A stretch of 64,000 nt of DNA from Planctomycetaceae bacterium (GTDB lineage: Bacteria > Planctomycetota > Planctomycetia > Planctomycetales > Planctomycetaceae): NCBI GenBank assembly GCA_020638955.1, contig JACKHO010000004.1:434001-498000 (forward strand), written 5' to 3'. Numbering within the stretch: the stretch's first letter is position 1; every line of letters begins with the position of its first letter. This document shows, in pieces, positions 59,828-64,000 of the stretch. The translations under genes and the position numbers were made by a program. The notes below the pieces were generated by a model. That model was not told where the DNA came from. It ran no database searches and saw nothing but the letters and a program-made list of their open reading frames with translations.

Positions 59828-60316
59828 TCAGCCTCTCAACAGAGACAACGAGATAATCTGTTCCTTCGACAAACGCGAAATAGGCACATCGCGAACGACT
59901 CCTGTGAGTTCTTGGGAATCGGAATGCAGCACTGCTCGCAAGTCATACTTGATTGGAAACACATCCTTCACTGGTTTGCCAACAAACTCCGCCAACTGAT
60001 TGGGGCCGAAATTCTCAATGGCAACGTCGTGGTATCTGGCCAATGGAAACCAGACACCGTCACGTTCAAACGTCAACGACAAGAAGTGGTCGTTGACTGT
60101 GGGGCCAGCCAGACTGACACCTTGATGCAGGGCCAGTTGCTGCGATGAATCTGCGAACTCCACTTTCGCGGCAATGATGAGCCCGGAGAGATCCGCAAAT
60201 GAACGCCTGTCGACGGACTCAATTTCAAGTTCGTCATTGGGATTTCGATTTGTGAATCGCCAAATCGGGTAATCCAACACGTCAGAACGAGTGAGGTCGT
60301 AAAAACACTTCTTCAT
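59828..60316 (-). CDS. Protein of unknown function, gene 2 of a pair
   Basis: A 162-residue soluble protein with an MKKCFYDLTRSDVLDYPIW start and repeated beta segments (HFLSLTFERDGVWFPLARYH). GGGG lies 7 nt before the ATG at 60316. No family recognised. It is followed 21 nt later by the second unknown gene and preceded by ftsQ (ends 60388) on the same strand, so the whole run ddl-ftsQ-unknowns may be one transcript. Confidence 0.6.
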   Translation of the reverse strand: MKKCFYDLTRSDVLDYPIWRFTNRNPNDELEIESVDRRSFADLSGLIIAAKVEFADSSQQLALHQGVSLAGPTVNDHFLSLTFERDGVWFPLARYHDVAIENFGPNQLAEFVGKPVKDVFPIKYDLRAVLHSDSQELTGVVRDVPISRLSKEQIISLSLLRG

Positions 60317-60387
60317 TGAATCACCCCAATAGCCGCTTGATCTCAGAGACAATCGCTGGTGACCGTACTAAACGCTGCGGCAACAGT

Positions 60388-61305
60388 CTATCGCACCGTC
60401 CTCGGCATCGGCTGCAGCGAAATCGCGTCGAAGTGTCGGATGTCGATTTGGTAGGGGCCGCGGGGTTGTTCGAAGTTGCCGAATCGCTGGAGGTATTGGT
60501 CGAGTCGTCCGATTTTCTGTTCGACTGTCGGCTCCAGGTCATCACCGCCGGGTGGGTGTCCCCACACAATGTGGCTGCCGCCGTTCGTACGTAGCTGGTA
60601 CGTCAACCGATGCAGTAACAGTTCCTGTGGGTGCTGCACCTGCGGAGCGACAATCGCGGCGAGGTTGAATCGCTGCCAGTGCTGATGCATGTCTCGCTCT
60701 GGCGTGAGGGCTTCGGCCAGCATCAGACTGCCCTGCAGGACGGGGTCATCCCACTTCTCTCCGGCACGCTGGGGCGGTGTCGACGTAATTCCTTCGATGT
60801 GCGGCAGTCGCGAGTGGTCGGATGTCGAGAAGTCATCGAGCGGCAGCACCACGCCGTTTGCGTCGACGGCGACGGGGCCGTCCGCTGTTTGAATGAATGC
60901 AGCGGGTTCGCGGTATTTGAGGTGCGCGATAATCTGACGCCCGCCGGTGATTTGAACGCGTTCGACGCTTTCAATCCAGGGGTGAGCGGCAAAGGCGGCA
61001 GCGATTTCCTGTGAGAGTCCCGGTTCGAGCAGCGACACGTGTTGTGGTTGATGCGACTTCTGCAAGACCTGATCAACCAGTCCGCCGGGGACCCACTCAT
61101 TTGGACGGTTAACCCGCATGTTGTGAAGGTTGAACTGGTACTCTTCTTCCGCCCGGAGGTTCTGGACGAAGCTCGGAACAATGAGGCATACGCTCCCCGT
61201 CGCTACCACGCCGACGAAGGTCAGCAGCAGCAATGGACTCAGCAGCAATCCACGCAGCCACTTGAGTCGCGGCGCGATGCGTTTTGTCTTTTTTGCGGGA
61301 GCCAT
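60388..61305 (-). CDS. ftsQ: Cell division protein FtsQ-like (POTRA)
   Basis: A 305-residue bitopic membrane protein. An N-terminal cytoplasmic basic segment and one membrane helix (LLLSPLLLLTFVGVVATGSV) precede a POTRA domain (LEPGLSQEIAAAFAAHPWIE, VERVQITGGRQIIAHLKYRE), with REPAAFIQTADGPVAVDANG matching the FtsQ consensus. FtsQ bridges divisome components in the periplasm. It lies 107 nt after ddl, the order seen in dcw clusters. The ATG at 61305 has no clear Shine-Dalgarno sequence. Confidence 0.8.
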   Translation of the reverse strand: MAPAKKTKRIAPRLKWLRGLLLSPLLLLTFVGVVATGSVCLIVPSFVQNLRAEEEYQFNLHNMRVNRPNEWVPGGLVDQVLQKSHQPQHVSLLEPGLSQEIAAAFAAHPWIESVERVQITGGRQIIAHLKYREPAAFIQTADGPVAVDANGVVLPLDDFSTSDHSRLPHIEGITSTPPQRAGEKWDDPVLQGSLMLAEALTPERDMHQHWQRFNLAAIVAPQVQHPQELLLHRLTYQLRTNGGSHIVWGHPPGGDDLEPTVEQKIGRLDQYLQRFGNFEQPRGPYQIDIRHFDAISLQPMPRTVR

Positions 61306-61412
61306 AGAACCAAAGGGGAAGTTGGAGGCAGATCCCTGCCTTCCGCAACTTTGCCTTACGCTGGCTACCGGGGCTGAGTCGATTGCTGGTCGGCCACCGC
61401 AAACGTCTGATT

Positions 61413-62375
61413 TCAGGATGCCGGTTGCGGCTCGTGCCGATTATGCGTCCAGCGAGAATCCCGCAATGCCAACCGAATCGCGTTTTCACACAAATCCGTC
61501 AAGGTCCAGCCAATGCGCTCGGCGGATTTCGGGACCAGTGAGTGATGCGTCATCCCGGGGCTGGTGTTTACTTCCAGCACGAAAGGTCGGCCCGAGGCGT
61601 CGAGACGCAAGTCGACTCGTGTGACTCCACAAGTTCCAAGAGCACGACATGCAGTCCGGGCGGTTTCTTCGATTTCGACGAGCACTTCCTGCGAAGAAGT
61701 CGCGGCGAACAGATAGCCCGTTTCTTCGTCGAGGTACTTGGCCTGGTAGTCAAAGAATTCCCGCTGCGTGGCTACTCGAATGGGGGGCAACAACGTTTCG
61801 CCAACAAATGGCACGGTCCATTCGTCACCGAGGACTGCGACCTCCAGCAGGAGGCTGTCGTCGTATTGCCGGGCAAGTTCTACCGCCGGGGCGAGCTGAT
61901 CTTCTCCATGAACAATGGAGACGCCAAAGCTGGAGCCTTGCGAGTTTGGTTTGACGACCAGCGGAAAGCCGATGCGATGCGCTGCCTCCCTCGCCGTTTC
62001 CAACGTGGCCTCATTGCTCAGCACTGTGAATGCAGGCGTTGCGACGGCAAAAGCCTGGAATTGCTGCTTAGCGTCGGCTTTATTGAATGCCAGTTGGGAT
62101 GCTGCCGCATTACTGCCGGTGTATGGGATACGGTGAGCATCCAGCAGGGTTTGCAGTGTTCCATCTTCGCCAAAAGTACCGTGCAGGGCGTTGAAGACGA
62201 CATCGAAATCAGACCAGATGATTTCATTCAAGTTGCTCAATTGGGGATCAATCAGAGTGACTTCGTGACCGCCAATCCGCAGGGCTTCGGCGACGTTCGA
62301 TCCACTTTCCAGGCTAACGGTCCGTTCGGCCGATGTGCCTCCGTAGAGAACAGCAATGCGCAGTGATGCGTTCAT
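61413..62375 (-). CDS. ddl: D-alanine-D-alanine ligase
   Basis: A 320-residue ATP-grasp enzyme of usual Ddl length. YGGTSAERTVSLESG opens the fold; FNALHGTFGEDGTLQ, PLVVKPNSQGSSFGVSIV and FVLEVNTSPGMT hold the ATP- and metal-binding residues. It joins two D-Ala for peptidoglycan precursors. The ATG at 62375 is used; TTG immediately upstream is possible, and AAGGAAGGA lies before both. The frame open to 62831 is not coding. ftsQ follows, as in dcw clusters. Confidence 0.94.
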   Translation of the reverse strand: MNASLRIAVLYGGTSAERTVSLESGSNVAEALRIGGHEVTLIDPQLSNLNEIIWSDFDVVFNALHGTFGEDGTLQTLLDAHRIPYTGSNAAASQLAFNKADAKQQFQAFAVATPAFTVLSNEATLETAREAAHRIGFPLVVKPNSQGSSFGVSIVHGEDQLAPAVELARQYDDSLLLEVAVLGDEWTVPFVGETLLPPIRVATQREFFDYQAKYLDEETGYLFAATSSQEVLVEIEETARTACRALGTCGVTRVDLRLDASGRPFVLEVNTSPGMTHHSLVPKSAERIGWTLTDLCENAIRLALRDSRWTHNRHEPQPAS

Positions 62376-62854
62376 CAATTCAGTTCCTTCCTTGAAACTG
62401 CTCTTCTTCTCTGGTCGCCCTGCTGCTGCGCTCTCTGTGGTTTCCAGACGACTGAGCAAGCGCAGCGGGCATTGTTCCTCATATTGACTTCGCAGCTCAA
62501 GCCGAATCTGGCTCTCGGTACTCAATGTGATGGCGCGTGGGGAGTTGTCGCGACACTTGCCTGAGTTGTGTGCTTGATGCGATTTGCTCTGTAACTGAAT
62601 TGTGCGAAGAGCTTTGCGGTGAATCGGTGTTGATCTTCGTGATTTGGTACGAGTGGTGCAATCTACTTTTTCATCTCCAGCAGGAAGAAGACATCCCGGG
62701 GACAACCGGATGACTGGCTGGAAACGAAACAGAGGCAGGGAGTGCCGACGAAATTGGCTGCTGTACGGATTGAGCCTGTGTCCGGCCCGCCACCTGGCCG
62801 CCGTGCAGCAGCCTTCAGGATTCCCCCCCAAACGCCCTGTACTGAAGTAAAACC
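62376..62854. other. Intergenic region between ddl and the divergent unknown gene
   Basis: No gene, repeat or RNA seen. It should hold divergent promoters. The long minus-strand frame continuing from ddl reads as Arg/Ser-rich shadow sequence and is not supported. Confidence 0.5.
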
Positions 62855-63586
62855 ATGCCTACCACACTTGCCGCATTCCAGGATCAGATTTTTCGGGTGG
62901 TTCGAGCCTTGCGATTTCCCGCTGAAACCCAGGAAACACGACGCCCTGCCCTTTCCCGTGCCCGCAAGCTGACGACGGAAGAAACGCAGGGACGATTTGC
63001 TCAACTTCACGAGTCGTGCGAATGGCTGCTGCCTGGCTTTGATGAACTGGACGCCCTCATGGTTCGCTACATCAGGGAAACGCCCATTCGCAATGAATCG
63101 TCACTGGGCGATGCGGAGCGATTCTTGGAATGGTTGGCGATGCGTGTCGACCTGACGGAACAGCAAATGGACACCGTGGTGTGTCAACAATCTCGCTACA
63201 CCGTGGAATTCGTCGCCGTAAAGAAGAAGCTGGCACACGCTCGCTTCCAGGAACTGCTTTCAAATAATCGCCGATTGGCAAAAGAGTTAGGTCACAATCG
63301 CAAGTTGACCATTCACCTGAATCCCGTACACGTCTGGACGACACTGGAGACGAGGGTGTACCTGGATGAGTATTCCACCATTCCGGCCACGGTTCTCTTC
63401 TATCCCGTGAATGCAGGTGTTGAAGGTGCCGTTGTCGAAGAGGACGTGGTTCCACTGCTGAAACAATTGAGCCGCCGCCCTTGTAAATTCGACGATCTTG
63501 TCGGCACCATGCCGCACTATGACCGGGATGATTTGATTGACATTGTTGCCGAACTGGTGCAGTTGGGCGTTGTTGCTCTGGCGTAA
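62855..63586 (+). CDS. Protein of unknown function
   Basis: A 243-residue cytoplasmic protein, mainly helical in the first two thirds (ERFLEWLAMRVDLTEQQMDT, KKLAHARFQELLSNNRRLAK). The last ~70 residues (LLKQLSRRPCKFDDLVGTMP, then DDLIDIVAELVQLGVVAL) look like a winged-helix or B5-type repeat end. No family can be named. Divergent from ddl; the ATG has no strong Shine-Dalgarno sequence. Confidence 0.65.
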   Translation: MPTTLAAFQDQIFRVVRALRFPAETQETRRPALSRARKLTTEETQGRFAQLHESCEWLLPGFDELDALMVRYIRETPIRNESSLGDAERFLEWLAMRVDLTEQQMDTVVCQQSRYTVEFVAVKKKLAHARFQELLSNNRRLAKELGHNRKLTIHLNPVHVWTTLETRVYLDEYSTIPATVLFYPVNAGVEGAVVEEDVVPLLKQLSRRPCKFDDLVGTMPHYDRDDLIDIVAELVQLGVVALA

Positions 63587-63759
63587 CCCACGTTTACAGA
63601 GGCGCAAATGGCGACTTCGTTCCAACCGCCCCCGCACATCCTGATTCCTTGACTGTCTCGGGCCTGGGGAAGAATTGCGGTGCGAATGCTGGTTGTCACT
63701 TGTGGAACGCGGTATGATTTCCCCTCATGTCTTGCCAAGCAAATTCCTCGGAGCATCCA

Positions 63760-64000
63760 ATGGCACAAAACGATCGAAACAAAAAGTGGTTGTGGCTGGG
63801 AGTCGGTACCGTCTTCGGCCTGATTCTCTCGTATTACTGTCCGCATGAACCCGCCTATGCAGAATCGGCCTCCTCGAGCGAACGGTTTGCGATGGCCACG
63901 GCAAAGTCCGGGATTGGTCAGAGCGATGCCGTGTTCGTCCTCGATATGGTGTCGGGACGTCTGGTGGGAGCGATTTACAGCCCACAAGGTGGTTTCACAC
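63760..64000 (+). CDS. Membrane-anchored protein of unknown function, 5' part only
   Basis: Cut by the right window edge; about 80 codons are seen. ATG 63760 has GGAG 6-7 nt upstream and is preferred over ATG 63727. A short basic head is followed by one hydrophobic segment (WLWLGVGTVFGLILSYYC), then an outside part (DAVFVLDMVSGRLVGAIYSP) that resembles proteins with repeated V-L-D-x-x-x-G-x-L/V turns. Family not identified. Confidence 0.65.
   Translation, partial: MAQNDRNKKWLWLGVGTVFGLILSYYCPHEPAYAESASSSERFAMATAKSGIGQSDAVFVLDMVSGRLVGAIYSPQGGFT

Noticed and set aside
61542..62366. 274-codon plus-strand frame over ddl
   Set aside because: Antisense shadow of D-Ala-D-Ala ligase.
62376..62831. 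N-terminal extension of ddl
   Set aside because: The extra 152 codons do not resemble any domain, and Ddl of normal length starts at 62375.
1..64000. CRISPR array, prophage, rRNA or transposase genes
   Set aside because: No regularly spaced identical repeats, no phage structural genes, no rRNA stretches and no transposase motifs were seen.

Overview
The window looks like a chromosomal stretch from a planctomycete. The strongest evidence is gene content typical of that phylum: two pairs of PSCyt1/DUF1549/DUF1553 cytochrome-like proteins with their DUF1501 Tat-exported partners, a Cys-type sulfatase, a GH97 glycosidase, a degenerate J-like domain fused to a GspE N-terminal (MshEN) domain beside a lidless Hsp70, a secretin-like giant protein, and a ddl-ftsQ pair. 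No rRNA, tRNA, CRISPR array, prophage or transposase gene was seen. Most gene starts were reassigned from the longest reading frame to a start with a Shine-Dalgarno sequence, a signal peptide or a family-typical N-terminus.

Layout. 1-9.2 kb: the end of a surface protein built from three ASH/golvesin-like repeat units, a MITE-like repeat, a DUF2306 membrane protein, a PadR repressor with its HAAS-domain membrane target and a promoter/operator, and a repetitive lipoprotein. 9.2-21.2 kb: GH97 glycosidase, divergent from an ATP-grasp ligase/M20 peptidase pair, then a sugar isomerase, a second MITE copy, a nucleotide-sugar epimerase, an ABC-2 permease, a signal-peptidase-like protein lacking its catalytic serine, a histidine phosphatase and a lipoprotein. 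21.2-29.7 kb: two DUF1553-DUF1501 operons placed head to head around an operator-like dyad. 29.7-35.3 kb: a minus-strand run of a NagA-like deacetylase, a secreted helical protein, short Hsp70, J-like/MshEN protein and BamE-like protein. 35.4-44.3 kb: LhgO, then a repeat-rich accessory stretch holding a small ORF between two copies of a ~75-bp palindromic repeat, a VOC protein, a phosphoesterase, a sulfatase and small unknown genes. 44.3-48.7 kb: UDP-glucuronate decarboxylase, an orphan terminator (possible sRNA), the RNase P RNA gene, an MFS transporter and a RidA protein. 48.8-58 kb: a zinc-ribbon/GT-C membrane protein with a GT2 glycosyltransferase, two small secreted proteins and a 1402-residue secretin-like protein, meeting a triple OB-fold protein tail to tail. 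58-64 kb: an MBOAT/wax-synthase-like protein, two unknown proteins, FtsQ, D-Ala-D-Ala ligase and two further proteins, the last cut by the window edge.

How the genes work together. Several groups point to envelope and surface carbohydrate work: sugar-nucleotide enzymes (epimerase, UXS), GT-C plus GT2, NagA-like, GH97 and sulfatase for polysaccharide turnover, and ddl/ftsQ for peptidoglycan. The least explained parts are the secretin-like cluster, the Hsp70/J-like/MshEN group, the serine-less signal-peptidase homologue and the two dispersed repeat families.
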